In this document: piece after piece, positions 16,720 through 26,083 of the stretch
Layout of the letters: each line of letters begins with the position of its first letter
Position numbering within the stretch: position 1 is the stretch's first letter
From: CAZEAC01 sp964510065
GTDB lineage: Bacteria; Bdellovibrionota_C; UBA2361; CAIXSY01
NCBI GenBank assembly: GCA_964510065.1
Contig: CAZEAC010000028.1
Coordinates: 1 to 54,785, forward strand
Length of the DNA stretch: 54,785 nt
Direction of reading: 5' to 3'
Position numbers and translations under genes: made by a program
The notes under the pieces: model-generated
Databases searched by the model: none
What the model was told of the DNA's origin: nothing
Seen by the model: the letters and a program-made list of their open reading frames with translations, nothing else

Positions 16720-17970
16720 ATGAAGGTTTCAGGACTACGCACACACTCTGAGCATGAACTTCACGCCGAGGTATCCAAGCCTGGCGCCGCCCGCAGTCGT
16801 TCCCTTGAATTTAAGATCACTCAAGACATAAGAAAAATTCTTGGCTCAAAAGAGCTTCTCTTGATGCGCATGTCACATCTGCACGGGAAGGCTGCGCGCG
16901 GGATCTCCGCCGAAGAATCTTCTCTGATCGCTCGCTGGCAGAAAATACTCACGCCCGACCATTGGGCTCCATTTCTCCTTAGTTGGAGCCGCGCGCTTCG
17001 TGCCTGCGGGACTGGGCTCGATATCCTTGAAGACATTACATACCGCAAGGAAGAGATTGAAGTTGCCGGAGTACACTATCCGCTGAGCATACGAAGTGGC
17101 GGCGGTTATGAAACGCGACGAGTTCGCATGCTAGAGGACGAACCGTATCATCCCGCTTTTCGTACCGATCGCTATCCATTTTTTCTTAAACCTGAGAGCT
17201 GCATGCTCTGCCAAAATATTACCAGGATTATCGATCACGATAACGAACAACACTCTCATGAAAACATATCAATGATTGATCTCGGTGAGTACTATCTACT
17301 ACCGAATCGATATCCTGGTCAGCCGGGAAGCTGTCTTTTACTTCCGAAAGACCATGACGATTTTTCCGCTCGTATGCCGATAATTTATCAGGGAAAGACA
17401 CGCAGCATTCCCCGGCACCCCGGGAAGACACGCGGCCGAATTCTCAGCTCGTCTGATCTGCTTACGCTTTTTATGCTTTGTGACACCTTGGAACTCACCG
17501 GCACTCGCGGACACCCACTTGATGCGATGAGCATTCCAGAGCATGACCATTTCCATCTCTTTCCCGAACCACTTCTTGATGCTGCGGTAGTAGATCCAAT
17601 CTTACGGGATCAGGAGACCTTTTTTAGTTCCGTGGATGGTGCGACATTCTCCCGTTCGCCTAGGACCCCATGGGACAGCCTGATCATCAAAGCCCCTTGC
17701 GCCGAAAGGCTTGCAAAGGTCGCGACGGCCTTGCTCACCGTCCTTGAAGAGGCAGATGAAGTGGTAACGCTCTCCTATCATAAGAAACATCTCGTCTTAA
17801 GCCCCCGGCACATCACCAAGGACTCACCACTCAGCCTCGGTGGTTCGGTAGGTATTCATCTCTTTCTTACATTTAATGACGAAATCGCAAGTCAGCTTAA
17901 AGGCGGCATTCCACTACGTGGGCACTACCGCTGGCCGGAATTCATTCAGCGCGCGCTCGAACATTTATGA
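16720..17970 (+). CDS. HIT/GalT-superfamily (Ap4A phosphorylase-like) protein
   Basis: 416 residues. Evidence for the HIT/GalT fold is the pattern LLPNRYPGQPGSCLLLPKDH (as in HIT proteins, where this segment precedes the core) and the later SIPEHDHFHLFPEP with H275, H277 and H279, comparable to the HxHxx catalytic motif of nucleotide phosphorylases and uridylyltransferases. A C161-x2-C164 pair may bind zinc. The length and domain order recall the DUF4922/GDP-galactose phosphorylase/Ap4A phosphorylase group, but the substrate cannot be named. AGGG stands five bases before the ATG. Its 3' end overlaps the heme A synthase gene by 25 bases on the opposite strand. Confidence 0.6.
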   Translation: MKVSGLRTHSEHELHAEVSKPGAARSRSLEFKITQDIRKILGSKELLLMRMSHLHGKAARGISAEESSLIARWQKILTPDHWAPFLLSWSRALRACGTGLDILEDITYRKEEIEVAGVHYPLSIRSGGGYETRRVRMLEDEPYHPAFRTDRYPFFLKPESCMLCQNITRIIDHDNEQHSHENISMIDLGEYYLLPNRYPGQPGSCLLLPKDHDDFSARMPIIYQGKTRSIPRHPGKTRGRILSSSDLLTLFMLCDTLELTGTRGHPLDAMSIPEHDHFHLFPEPLLDAAVVDPILRDQETFFSSVDGATFSRSPRTPWDSLIIKAPCAERLAKVATALLTVLEEADEVVTLSYHKKHLVLSPRHITKDSPLSLGGSVGIHLFLTFNDEIASQLKGGIPLRGHYRWPEFIQRALEHL

Positions 17971-18953
17971 GGTGCAGCACGGAGCACCAATAATCCGGTT
18001 GCAGCCAATATAATCGCACCAAGCATCACATGCAGACTTGCTAAATACGGCATCCGGAGTGTCAAAATTACTGCGGCGCCGAGCGCAAACTGCGCGAACA
18101 CCAGAGCAGAAATCAGTAATGTATGCCGTCTAAAACGAAGCGCTGATGCACGCCTCGCAGCTACGGGAAGGTAAATTGCCAACAGGAGCAGAAACATTCC
18201 CATCATTCGGTGAAGAACATGTAAAGTAATTTGATAGAGCGAGACTGGCGAAAGCGAGTGGGCTTGCCTTACTTCATTCGCACTAGCTACCGTCTGCTGA
18301 TTCAACCTCGGCAGGTACGTACCACCCATGGTTGGAAAATCGAGAAGCGCGAGCCCCGCTTCGGCATGACGGGTCAGCGCGCCAAGGAGAAGTTGTACGA
18401 AGAGAAATATCAAAGCAATGATAGCTATCTTGAATATACGCGGCGAAGAATCAAGCTCTCGCTTCTCGGCAAACTCCTCCGAGTAGCTATAGGCAAGGGC
18501 GAGCGTTATCAACAAAAATGTCTGCGCTAAGATCCCGTGTGCAACTGAGATCGCGTCGGGAAGTTTGTAAATAACGGTCAATCCGCCCAAAACTCCTTGA
18601 GTCACTACAGCAAGCAACGCCAAAACAGCGAGCGCACGGACCCAGCGCCGTTCTTCGACAACCAAACACCAGATCATGAAAGAGAGGGTAAGCGCACCGA
18701 CCGCAGAGGCAACCAAACGATGTACATGTTCATAGAAAATTCCACCAATCCACTTGGAAGGTGGGAAGGTAAACATGTTTTCGCCGTAGCTTGTCGGCCA
18801 GTCCGGTACCGCGAGACCAGCCTCATGACTCTTGACCAGCGCCCCCATAAAGATGAGCAGCACTACCGCGCAGAAAAGAAGTTTTGAAAAGAATCGCAAT
18901 CCTCGATTGGTAACCGGGGGTTCCGCGACAAGAACAGATCCTTGGACAGCCAT
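17946..18953 (-). CDS. ctaA: Heme A synthase (CtaA/Cox15)
   Basis: Integral membrane enzyme that oxidises the C8 methyl of heme O to give heme A for aa3-type cytochrome oxidase. The family signatures are visible: GALVKSHEAGLAVPDWPTSY, FYEHVHRLVASAVG with the heme-ligand His pair, GALTRHAEAGLALLDFPTMG, and two later helices with LHVLHRMMG and LHVMLGA. Eight hydrophobic segments can be counted. I use the ATG at 18953, preceded by AAAGAGG, giving 335 residues; the 25 residues added by an upstream start are not family-like. No heme O synthase or oxidase genes are nearby. Confidence 0.92.
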   Translation of the reverse strand: MAVQGSVLVAEPPVTNRGLRFFSKLLFCAVVLLIFMGALVKSHEAGLAVPDWPTSYGENMFTFPPSKWIGGIFYEHVHRLVASAVGALTLSFMIWCLVVEERRWVRALAVLALLAVVTQGVLGGLTVIYKLPDAISVAHGILAQTFLLITLALAYSYSEEFAEKRELDSSPRIFKIAIIALIFLFVQLLLGALTRHAEAGLALLDFPTMGGTYLPRLNQQTVASANEVRQAHSLSPVSLYQITLHVLHRMMGMFLLLLAIYLPVAARRASALRFRRHTLLISALVFAQFALGAAVILTLRMPYLASLHVMLGAIILAATGLLVLRAAPHKCSSAR

Positions 18954-18970
18954 AGCCTCTTTACTATACG
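18942..18970 (+). promoter_or_regulatory. Possible sigma-70 promoter for the GT39-like gene
   Basis: TTGGAC (18942-18947) and TATACG (18965-18970) are separated by 17 bases and lie about 35 bases before the chosen ATG at 19004. Each hexamer matches consensus at four of six positions. Part of it lies within the first codons of the divergent ctaA. Suggestive only. Confidence 0.3.
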
Positions 18971-19003
18971 ATATGAGTGACTCGAAAGGGAACCTTTGCG
19001 ACC

Positions 19004-20974
19004 ATGAAAAAAGAGGCCAATCCGCCAAGCCTGATGCAGGTATCGCTCATTCTCAGCGCGATAATGCTGCTTGGGCTTTACCTTCGGATCCCCTTTCTCG
19101 ATAACGGATTGCCATATCTTTACGATGAAGACGAGGCGCACCATGTGAACCGCGTTATCGAGATGGCTAAGAATAAGGATTTGAATCCTAGATATTTTCA
19201 TAAGCCATCGCTTCACTTTTATTTACGACTGCCTGCGGTCGCCCTAAGCATTGAGATTGAAAAGCTCCGCGGTAAGATTCAATCAGCGCAGGACGTTCGT
19301 ACTCGCGATAATTTTGGAATTGCCGATTACGCCTTTTCCACATCAAATTCACTAATAATTGTAGCGGCTCGCTCAATATCGCTGATCGCCAGCTTGGGAA
19401 TTATCATCTTGAGCTATTTGACCGCCAAGCTTCTTCTACTTTCTCGGCGCGCGGCACTTCTTTCGGCACTTTTTGTGTCGCTTTCCCCCGCGCTTATAGA
19501 ATACTCATGCCTTGTAAATGTAGACACGCTGATGGCGTTTTTCTGCCTTTGGAGCGTCTATAGCGCATTGAGACTTTTCGATAATTTCTCAATCGGAAAC
19601 TTTGTCGCACTCTGTGTGCTAAGTGGGCTCGCGGTTTCGACGAAATACAACTGCGCTCCGATCGCTGCGCTGCCATTGCTTCTACTTTTTATTCCTTCAC
19701 GGAGGGCCACTTTTTCTAGGCTGCTCCTCGCAATATTCCTACCGCTGATTAGCTTCGTCGCTGCGACTCCCTATCTGGTAAGCTCTTGGGCGCTATTTTT
19801 ACAACACGTGCGCTTTGAAGTATGGCATTACGCCGTCGCCGGCCATGTCGGCAATGAAGCTTCGCCGGGACTTGAACAAGCACTCTTTTACTCTTCGTGG
19901 ATCGCAAAGGACGCGCTCGGGCACTTAATCGCGATCGGTGCTTTGCTCGGATTGCTTGCGCTGCTTCGCGCTCCTCAAAAAAAACTTGTCGTATTTATCT
20001 TTTTTCCACTTCTCTATCTTGTGCTCATGCTCTGCCAAAAGGTGCATTTCCCAAGAAACATGCTTGTCATGCTTCCTTTTGTCTCGATCCTCTGTGCACA
20101 CTTTCTGCGCTCGTCTGTGGAAAGGGACATGCTCCTCTGGCTCGCGCTTCCAATTATTTTTATTGCCGAGCCAATAGTGAATGCGTTTCAAAGCCGCCAG
20201 CTTGCCGCAACCCGGCACGACTCGCGGCGAGACGCCGAAACGTGGATCACTACGAACCGTCAGGGCCTGCTTGAAGTGGCACTTGAGGGTACGCTTCAAT
20301 TTGCACCTTCGCTGCGAGTTCTGCCAGCTATTGCTCCTCTGAAACTGGAGACGCGCACTATGCTCGATCTCTACCAGCAAGGCTATGACTGGGTCGTCGT
20401 ACCGAGTGCGTATGCCGCTGCTCCGGAACTTTCGAAGCTTGCTGAGTTTCCTGGCAATCCCCTTTCAAGAATTGTCGACTCACCGGCAATTACCATTTAT
20501 CAAATCAATAAAGAAGCAATTTCCGAAGTAGCCCTTCGCGATTCCGCGGAGAAAGTACATCTACCCCTTAGCACCGAAGATCAACAAAAGATTTGCGGCG
20601 ATGGCGTCGAGGGATACTGCTGGATTTCAACTAGGGCAAGCAAAATCGAAGTCGAGCCGAGTGTTGAAGTAACAAAGCGATTTCCATTCCGAACAGTAAG
20701 TCTAGAAGTAATGAGCCCATGGAAAGATCAGCGAGTCGAGATTATCGCCGGCGACCAAAGTAGTAGCTTTATACTCCCGGCAGGCACTTGGCAGACAATC
20801 GACAGCAAAGCTAGAGTCAATCAACTTGGCAAGGCATTTGAACTAATCGTAAAGATCGCGGAGATTCATTCGCCCAAAGAGCTTGGCAGCAGCGAGGACA
20901 GCAGACGGCTTGGTTTGGCAATTCGACGGGGAGTGCTTACCGGACAACCTCCTGCAGGAGATCCATCCGCATAA
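19004..20974 (+). CDS. GT39/PMT-like membrane glycosyltransferase
   Basis: 656 residues, multi-spanning. After the first helix comes a periplasmic loop with the acidic motif YLYDEDEAHHVNR, typical of the catalytic first loop in PMT/ArnT-type GT-C enzymes that use polyprenyl-phosphate sugars. About eleven further hydrophobic segments follow up to residue 400, then a periplasmic C-terminal part of about 250 residues. The substrate is unknown. I chose ATG 19004 (AGGGA upstream) over a GTG at 18977. It is divergent from ctaA with about 50 bases between them. Confidence 0.8.
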   Translation: MKKEANPPSLMQVSLILSAIMLLGLYLRIPFLDNGLPYLYDEDEAHHVNRVIEMAKNKDLNPRYFHKPSLHFYLRLPAVALSIEIEKLRGKIQSAQDVRTRDNFGIADYAFSTSNSLIIVAARSISLIASLGIIILSYLTAKLLLLSRRAALLSALFVSLSPALIEYSCLVNVDTLMAFFCLWSVYSALRLFDNFSIGNFVALCVLSGLAVSTKYNCAPIAALPLLLLFIPSRRATFSRLLLAIFLPLISFVAATPYLVSSWALFLQHVRFEVWHYAVAGHVGNEASPGLEQALFYSSWIAKDALGHLIAIGALLGLLALLRAPQKKLVVFIFFPLLYLVLMLCQKVHFPRNMLVMLPFVSILCAHFLRSSVERDMLLWLALPIIFIAEPIVNAFQSRQLAATRHDSRRDAETWITTNRQGLLEVALEGTLQFAPSLRVLPAIAPLKLETRTMLDLYQQGYDWVVVPSAYAAAPELSKLAEFPGNPLSRIVDSPAITIYQINKEAISEVALRDSAEKVHLPLSTEDQQKICGDGVEGYCWISTRASKIEVEPSVEVTKRFPFRTVSLEVMSPWKDQRVEIIAGDQSSSFILPAGTWQTIDSKARVNQLGKAFELIVKIAEIHSPKELGSSEDSRRLGLAIRRGVLTGQPPAGDPSA

Positions 20975-21035
20975 CTCGACGTTTACAAACTGCGGACGGC
21001 CACTCGCCAGTAAATAAAAAAAGTTGAAACTTAGA

Positions 21036-21188
21036 CTAGTACACTGCAAACGAAGTTTTCTGACTCTTCTCATCTCTGTGCTCTTCATGCCTCTGTGGTT
21101 TTTGAAAGCAAAATAAACCACAGAGGCACAGGGAACACCGAGTTAGAACCGAGAGCAAGGATAAGTTATTTTGTTTACAGTGTACTAG
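21036..21188. repeat. CTAG-bounded palindromic element R3 (MITE-like)
   Basis: Left edge CTAGTACACTGCAAACGAAG, right edge TTTACAGTGTACTAG, inner arms CTCTGTGGTTT and AAACCACAGAG with outer CATCTCTGTGCTC on the left only partly matched on the right. It is non-coding and lies after the GT39-like gene. It shares its right CTAG (21185-21188) with copy R4, so the two are in direct tandem. Confidence 0.85.
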
Positions 21189-21300
21189 TACCCTGTAACC
21201 GAAGTAACCTTTCCTTCCCTCGCCTCCATCTCTGTGCTCTCTATGACTCCGTGGTTTATTTTTCTTAAAAACCACAGAGTCATAGAGAGCACAGAGCTAG
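21185..21300. repeat. Palindromic element R4, tandem with R3, right end shortened
   Basis: Left edge CTAGTACCCTGTAACCGAAG, then arms CATCTCTGTGCTCTCTATGACTC... pairing with GAGTCATAGAGAGCACAGAG around an A/T loop. The expected right terminal repeat is missing: after CACAGAG the sequence meets CTAG at 21297-21300 and then turns into riboswitch leader DNA. It is therefore a truncated copy that ends about 50 bases before the cobalamin riboswitch. Confidence 0.8.
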
Positions 21301-21350
21301 AAAGCATAGGAAACCTCTGGAGAACTATACTTTTCCTTTGGGCCGTATTA

Positions 21351-21505
21351 GCATCTGCCTGCAGGTTCAAGGGAAGTACGGTGAAACTCCGTCGCGGGCC
21401 CGCCGCTGTATTCGGTAGTACGCCACAGTCAGCCACTGCGTGATTTGACGCGGGAAGGTGTGGTGAGCAAGTTGTTGCCGAAAGCCAGAAGACCTACCTG
21501 CATGC
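21351..21505 (+). promoter_or_regulatory. Cobalamin riboswitch controlling the btu operon
   Basis: All conserved blocks of the AdoCbl/B12 riboswitch are present in order: AGGTTCAAGGGAA then GGTGAAACTCC (21363-21390), GGGCCCGCCGCTGTA (21396-21410), GCCACTG (21432-21438) and the B12 box AAGCCAGAAGACCTACC (21482-21498). The ends GCA...TGC around 21351/21505 can close the P1 helix. It lies 75 bases before the btuB start, as expected for repression of B12 transport genes when cobalamin is abundant. No clear terminator follows, so control of translation initiation is more likely than attenuation. Confidence 0.95.
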
Positions 21506-21580
21506 GGTACTAGTTTGCTTCGTCCTCGTGGAATGGGATGGGCAGCAAAAATATTCATTTATTTCTTATGGAGAGGCATT

Positions 21581-23488
21581 ATGTCTTTTCGGTCGCCCTT
21601 GTGCGCCATTTTTGTGTTTTCAGTACATTGTACGCTTTCGATCCACGCCGAGTCTCCCACCGTTTCAATGGTCGTGACACCAGACAGAATCGAGCGCGAG
21701 CGAACTCTGACCGCAAATGCAGTTTCTGTAATTACTGCTGAGGAGCTACAGCGCAAGGGAATCACCACGGTCGCCGAAGCTCTTCGCGCGATCCCGGGCG
21801 TTGATGTTGTCAGAAGCGGCGGCTTGGGCGGTAACACTGCTATTTTTATGCGCGGCGCGAATTCGGAACATACTCTGCTACTTATCGATGGTGTCGAAGC
21901 AAATAATCCAGCCTCACCAACTCGCGCCTTTAATTTCTCCGATTTGAGCGTTGATGAAATAGAGCGAATTGAAGTGCTGCGTGGCCCACAGAGCACTCTC
22001 TACGGCTCGGACGCAATTGGTGGTGTAATTCAAATCATCACTAAGCGCGCGGCAATAGGCACGACTCTCGAAGGAGCGTTCGAGGGCGGCAGCTATAATC
22101 ATTATGTTGAACAAATTCGATCCGGTTATGGAAGTGATCTGTTTTCAATCAATCTCGGCGGAAGCAGAAAAGACTTTGAGGGATTTTCCGCCGCCGACTC
22201 GAGAGACGGAAATTCAGAAGACGACGGCTTTGAAGAAAGTTCTTTTGCTGGACGTGCGGAAGTGAAGCCATTGGATTGGCTAGTCGGAACCGTGTCGCTG
22301 CGCTCAAACAATTCACGCGCCGAAATTGACAATGAAGGCGGTGCACGCGGTGACGATCCAAATCGACGAGTAAATAATGAAGAGCTCTTTTTTCGAAGCG
22401 AGGTAAAGGCAGCACTCTTTGATAATTCGTGGGAGCCGAGTTTCGGATTTTCCTACGCCGACCATCTGCTAAAAGACGATAACGATCCGGATCCGACGCA
22501 CCCTCTCGACAGCCTTCGAAGCCGCTACGACGGTGAGTTTTTCTCATACACTCTTCAAAATAATTTCGCCTTTAATGATATGTTCTCAGCAATTGTCGGT
22601 GTCGAAACGGAACAAGAGAAGGCCAGCTCTCACTATCACTCCACGGGCGAATTCGGACCATTTGATGACGTGCTTGATAGTCGAAGTGCGTACTCTCAAG
22701 GCTATTTCACCGAAGTAATTCTCAACGCGGGCGACCTATTCTCTTCAACCTTTGGGGCACGGATCGATGATCACTCCAAATTCGGCACTCAGACGACATG
22801 GCGAGTAGCTCCCGTGCTAAACTTCAAAGAGAGCGGCACCGCACTCAAGGCAACCGCTGGCACCGGCTACAAAGCCCCCTCGCTCGTGCAACTCTATTCA
22901 AGTTACGGCAACCCCGACCTCAATGCCGAGGAAAGTGTGGGATTTGACCTAGGTATTGAACAGAATTTATTCTCAGATCTGATACAAGCAGAAGCTAGAA
23001 TGTTTTGGAATAGCTTCGATAACCTAATCACCTTCAATCCTTCGACTTTCATCTTGGAAAATATCGAAGAGGCACGCTCACGTGGTATTGAAACTTCGCT
23101 TCGCGCTCGAATACTTGAAGATCTATCAAGTGGAGTCAGCTGGACTTATACCGACTCTGAAGACGAGTCGACAAATCTCCCACTTCTACGGCGTGCTCGA
23201 AATAAGTTGGCTTTGGAGCTCAATTACAGAGTTTGCGAGAAATCCCAAATTACACTCTCTACGCTTGCGATAGGAGCACGCGCAGACAATGATTTTTCGA
23301 CCTATCCCCCGACTCGTGAAACACTCGCAGGGTATGTAGTTATGAATATCGCTGCCTCTTTAAAGATAAACGAGCACATTGAAGCCACTTTCCGAGTCGA
23401 AAACCTTTTTGATAAGAATTATCAGGAGGTTCTCGGTTATGGCACGACTGGAGCCGCCGTATTTGGCGGTGTGCGTCTAAAACTGTAG
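21581..23488 (+). CDS. btuB: BtuB-like TonB-dependent cobalamin receptor
   Basis: Outer-membrane receptor of 635 residues for B12. A signal peptide covers residues 1-23. A plug domain follows (about 40-150: ANAVSVITAEELQRKGITT, ALRAIPGVDVVRSGG, FMRGANSEHTLLLIDGVE, RIEVLRGPQSTLYGSDAIGG) and then a 22-strand-type barrel ending in an aromatic/aliphatic strand (GVRLKL). GGAGAGG precedes the ATG at 21581. The upstream cobalamin riboswitch and the downstream btuF, btuD and btuC identify the ligand. TonB/ExbBD are not in the window. Confidence 0.92.
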   Translation: MSFRSPLCAIFVFSVHCTLSIHAESPTVSMVVTPDRIERERTLTANAVSVITAEELQRKGITTVAEALRAIPGVDVVRSGGLGGNTAIFMRGANSEHTLLLIDGVEANNPASPTRAFNFSDLSVDEIERIEVLRGPQSTLYGSDAIGGVIQIITKRAAIGTTLEGAFEGGSYNHYVEQIRSGYGSDLFSINLGGSRKDFEGFSAADSRDGNSEDDGFEESSFAGRAEVKPLDWLVGTVSLRSNNSRAEIDNEGGARGDDPNRRVNNEELFFRSEVKAALFDNSWEPSFGFSYADHLLKDDNDPDPTHPLDSLRSRYDGEFFSYTLQNNFAFNDMFSAIVGVETEQEKASSHYHSTGEFGPFDDVLDSRSAYSQGYFTEVILNAGDLFSSTFGARIDDHSKFGTQTTWRVAPVLNFKESGTALKATAGTGYKAPSLVQLYSSYGNPDLNAEESVGFDLGIEQNLFSDLIQAEARMFWNSFDNLITFNPSTFILENIEEARSRGIETSLRARILEDLSSGVSWTYTDSEDESTNLPLLRRARNKLALELNYRVCEKSQITLSTLAIGARADNDFSTYPPTRETLAGYVVMNIAASLKINEHIEATFRVENLFDKNYQEVLGYGTTGAAVFGGVRLKL

Positions 23489-23491
23489 CGT

Positions 23492-24355
23492 ATGAGTTTT
23501 CTCGATCGCCTCCTTGTTTTATTATCTTTCCTCGTTCTATCGAATTGTGCATTTGCCGAATCTCTTTGTTCGCGGATTGTCTCATTGGCGCCAAGCATTA
23601 CAGAGTCTGTGTATCTGCTCGGCCTTAGCGAGAACCTAGTCGGAGTGACTCGCTTCTGTCATTTTCCAAAAGAAGCGCAACAAAAGACTTCGGTGGGAGG
23701 ATTTCTCGATCCTAACTACGAGTCGATAGCAAAACTCTCGCCAACTTTAGTTATTGTGCTTAAAGAGCAGGCCGAACAGAAACGAATACTCGAACAGCTT
23801 GGCTATAAGGTAGCGCTCGTCGATCATCAATCAGTAGCAGGCATTGACGACTCCCTGATAACGATCGGAAAGCTTTGCGGAAAGGAGCAAGAAGCTGTGA
23901 CTCTAAACAAGGCGACACGACGGGAGACTCAACAGATTCGTCAGTCAATCCGCTTGAATTATAGACCCCGCGTGCTCGTCGCTATTGGCGGAAATGCACA
24001 GGACGGAAAGCTTGCGAATTTGTTTATCTCCGGCTCCGACGGCTTCTATAGCGATCTACTCGCTCTAGCCGGTGCCAAGAATATCTTTGAACGTGGAACC
24101 ACGAGTCTTCCGATGCTTTCTCAGGAAGGTATTATCGCACTCAATCCGGACATTATCATTCAGATCGGATCGGAAACTGACGGCGTCCGCATTGCGCCAC
24201 AGGAGATCCTCGAAGCGTGGGCCAAGCTCTCTATGCTTCGCGCGGTAAAAGACCGACGCATCTACGTATTTACTCAGGATTTCGCCTCAATCCCTTCTCC
24301 GCGCTACCCGCTGCTATTGAGGGAGTTCGTTTTGGCCATACATCAAGGCAGTTAG
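23492..24355 (+). CDS. btuF: BtuF-like periplasmic cobalamin-binding protein
   Basis: 287 residues. The signal peptide ends near AFA at residues 23-25; the Cys in LSNC is a poor lipobox, so the protein is probably soluble in the periplasm. The body has the class III binding protein fold: RIVSLAPSITESVYLLGL, VGGFLDPNYESIAKLSPTLV near 65-85, a linking helix, and LSQEGIIALNPDIIIQIG in the second lobe. It hands B12 from BtuB to the BtuCD importer. It begins three bases after the btuB stop, so cotranscription is certain in practice. Confidence 0.9.
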   Translation: MSFLDRLLVLLSFLVLSNCAFAESLCSRIVSLAPSITESVYLLGLSENLVGVTRFCHFPKEAQQKTSVGGFLDPNYESIAKLSPTLVIVLKEQAEQKRILEQLGYKVALVDHQSVAGIDDSLITIGKLCGKEQEAVTLNKATRRETQQIRQSIRLNYRPRVLVAIGGNAQDGKLANLFISGSDGFYSDLLALAGAKNIFERGTTSLPMLSQEGIIALNPDIIIQIGSETDGVRIAPQEILEAWAKLSMLRAVKDRRIYVFTQDFASIPSPRYPLLLREFVLAIHQGS

Positions 24356-24359
24356 AGCA

Positions 24360-25121
24360 ATGCAGCCACCGCTCCTTTCACTCAATTCCATCTCCGTTCG
24401 AAGCGCAAAGAAAACTCTGCTCGATTCGATTTCTTTCGAGCTAAGAGCTAGCGAGATGCTTTTTATTTTAGGAAATAACGGCGCTGGGAAGTCAAGTCTA
24501 CTGAAAGCGATTCTAGGAATCGTTTCTTCTAGCGGCGACATTAAAATCTCTGGGCGCAATATTAATTTACTTTCACGGCGCGAGATTGCTTCATTAATAG
24601 GCTATGTGCCACAGGGAGCCGAGCTTTCGGTGCCCTATTCCGTGCGCCAGTTTGTCGAGCTCTCACAATTTAGTCTGAATCTTTCAAGAAAGGAGCGCGT
24701 CACAAACGCTTCAAACGCTATACTACTTGCGGGATGCGAATTATTCGCTGACCGCCTCCTCCGCGAACTAAGCGGCGGGGAGAGGCAGCGCGTGCTTATT
24801 GCCGGGGCGCTCGCGCAGAAGCCTAAGATACTGCTTATTGATGAACCGACGACGTATCTTGATCCCCGGCACCAGTTTCAGCTTGCTGCTCTCTTTGACA
24901 AGCTGACTTCTCAGCTACAAATTGCCATTATCGCGGTAACTCACGACATCAATTTTGTCCTGGGAAAGTCCGCGCGCTATATCGCGCTTAAACAGGGGAA
25001 GTGCGTCGGTATTGATTCAACAATGGCTCTTATACAGGGCGGCGCACTCGAGGCAATCTACGAGCAACCATTTACCATTCATACATTCGGTAACAGCTCC
25101 TTTGCGGCAGCGTCAAAATGA
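24360..25121 (+). CDS. btuD: BtuD-like ABC transporter ATPase
   Basis: 253 residues. Walker A GNNGAGKSS lies near residue 38, the Q loop is YVPQGAE, the signature is LSGGERQRV, Walker B is KILLIDEPT, and the switch His lies in VTHDIN. The protein is of the FecE/BtuD type and powers B12 import with BtuC. It starts four bases after btuF. Its stop overlaps the btuC start (ATGA), giving coupled translation; the order ATPase then permease is less common than the reverse. Confidence 0.92.
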   Translation: MQPPLLSLNSISVRSAKKTLLDSISFELRASEMLFILGNNGAGKSSLLKAILGIVSSSGDIKISGRNINLLSRREIASLIGYVPQGAELSVPYSVRQFVELSQFSLNLSRKERVTNASNAILLAGCELFADRLLRELSGGERQRVLIAGALAQKPKILLIDEPTTYLDPRHQFQLAALFDKLTSQLQIAIIAVTHDINFVLGKSARYIALKQGKCVGIDSTMALIQGGALEAIYEQPFTIHTFGNSSFAAASK

Positions 25122-26083
25122 AAGCAATGAGAATTACATTTCTTATCATTGTAGCTGTTTTAAGTTTGGCGAGTGCGCCTTTTTTTGGCTCCGCTGACAT
25201 CGCCTTACATGAACTATTCGAAGACTCAATATCAGCCAAGATTTTTTGGGAGATTAGACTGCCTCGTGTCGCACTCGGCGCTCTGGTTGGGGCTGGACTT
25301 TCTCTTTGCGGCTTGGTGTATCAAAGTCTCTTTCAAAATCCGCTGGCAAGCCCATATACCTTGGGAGTTTCAAGCGCTGCCGCGTTTGGTGTAACGCTTT
25401 TTCTTGCGCTTCAGCTTGGCGTCGAGATAGTTCCCGGAGGAGCTGTCTTCTCTGGTATACTTGGAGCTTGCCTTTGCGTAGTCTTATTACTTTCTATCGC
25501 CCGGAGAGGAATTGCCGGTAGCGCTACACTTCTCCTCAGCGGAGTTGTGTTGAGCTTCTTCTTTTCAAGCCTCGTGCTTTTCTTACAGTATCTCGGCGAC
25601 TTTTCTCGGGTGTTTCAGATCACGCGTTGGCTCATGGGAGGCCTTGAGGGCGCCTCATCTTGGCAGCTCTGTATGCTTGGCGTACTCACCGCGCTTGCCG
25701 CATCTTTAGTCTGGTTTAAACGCGAAGAGCTTGATCTTCTGGCGTGTGGCGAAACTATTGCTATTTCAAAGGGGGTAGACCCAGAGAAAGCAGCGCGACT
25801 ATTTGTCATAGTCACTTCGCTTTTGGTGGGAGCAATTGTCTCCGTCGCTGGCCCAATTGGATTTGTGGGTATAATCGTCCCGCATCTTACTCGGCTTGTG
25901 GCAGGCCCGCTGCATAAAAGCCTTATTCCGGCGACGCTCTTTGTCGGGGCGGTATTTCTTGTCGATTGCGATACCGTGGCACGCACTCTGGTGTCCCCCT
26001 TTGAAATTCCAGTTGGAGTGGTGACCGCGCTTCTTGGCGGTCCGTTTTTTCTGTACTATCTGCTTTCAAAACGCACGTACTAA
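25118..26083 (+). CDS. btuC: BtuC-like FecCD-family permease
   Basis: 321-residue inner-membrane permease with about ten hydrophobic segments. Family landmarks are RLPRVALGALVGAGLSLCGL, QSLFQNPLASPYTLGVSSAA, GPIGFVGIIVPHLTRL (the ATPase-contacting loop) and the C-terminal FEIPVGVVTALLGGPFFLYL-like ending. It forms the cobalamin importer with BtuD. The 3' end overlaps the phosphotransferase gene on the other strand by four bases. Confidence 0.92.
   Translation: MKAMRITFLIIVAVLSLASAPFFGSADIALHELFEDSISAKIFWEIRLPRVALGALVGAGLSLCGLVYQSLFQNPLASPYTLGVSSAAAFGVTLFLALQLGVEIVPGGAVFSGILGACLCVVLLLSIARRGIAGSATLLLSGVVLSFFFSSLVLFLQYLGDFSRVFQITRWLMGGLEGASSWQLCMLGVLTALAASLVWFKREELDLLACGETIAISKGVDPEKAARLFVIVTSLLVGAIVSVAGPIGFVGIIVPHLTRLVAGPLHKSLIPATLFVGAVFLVDCDTVARTLVSPFEIPVGVVTALLGGPFFLYYLLSKRTY

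Noticed and set aside
18954..19028. Longer N-terminus for heme A synthase
   Set aside because: It would run through the divergent promoter and the start of the GT39-like gene; AAAGAGG before ATG 18953 is a better start.
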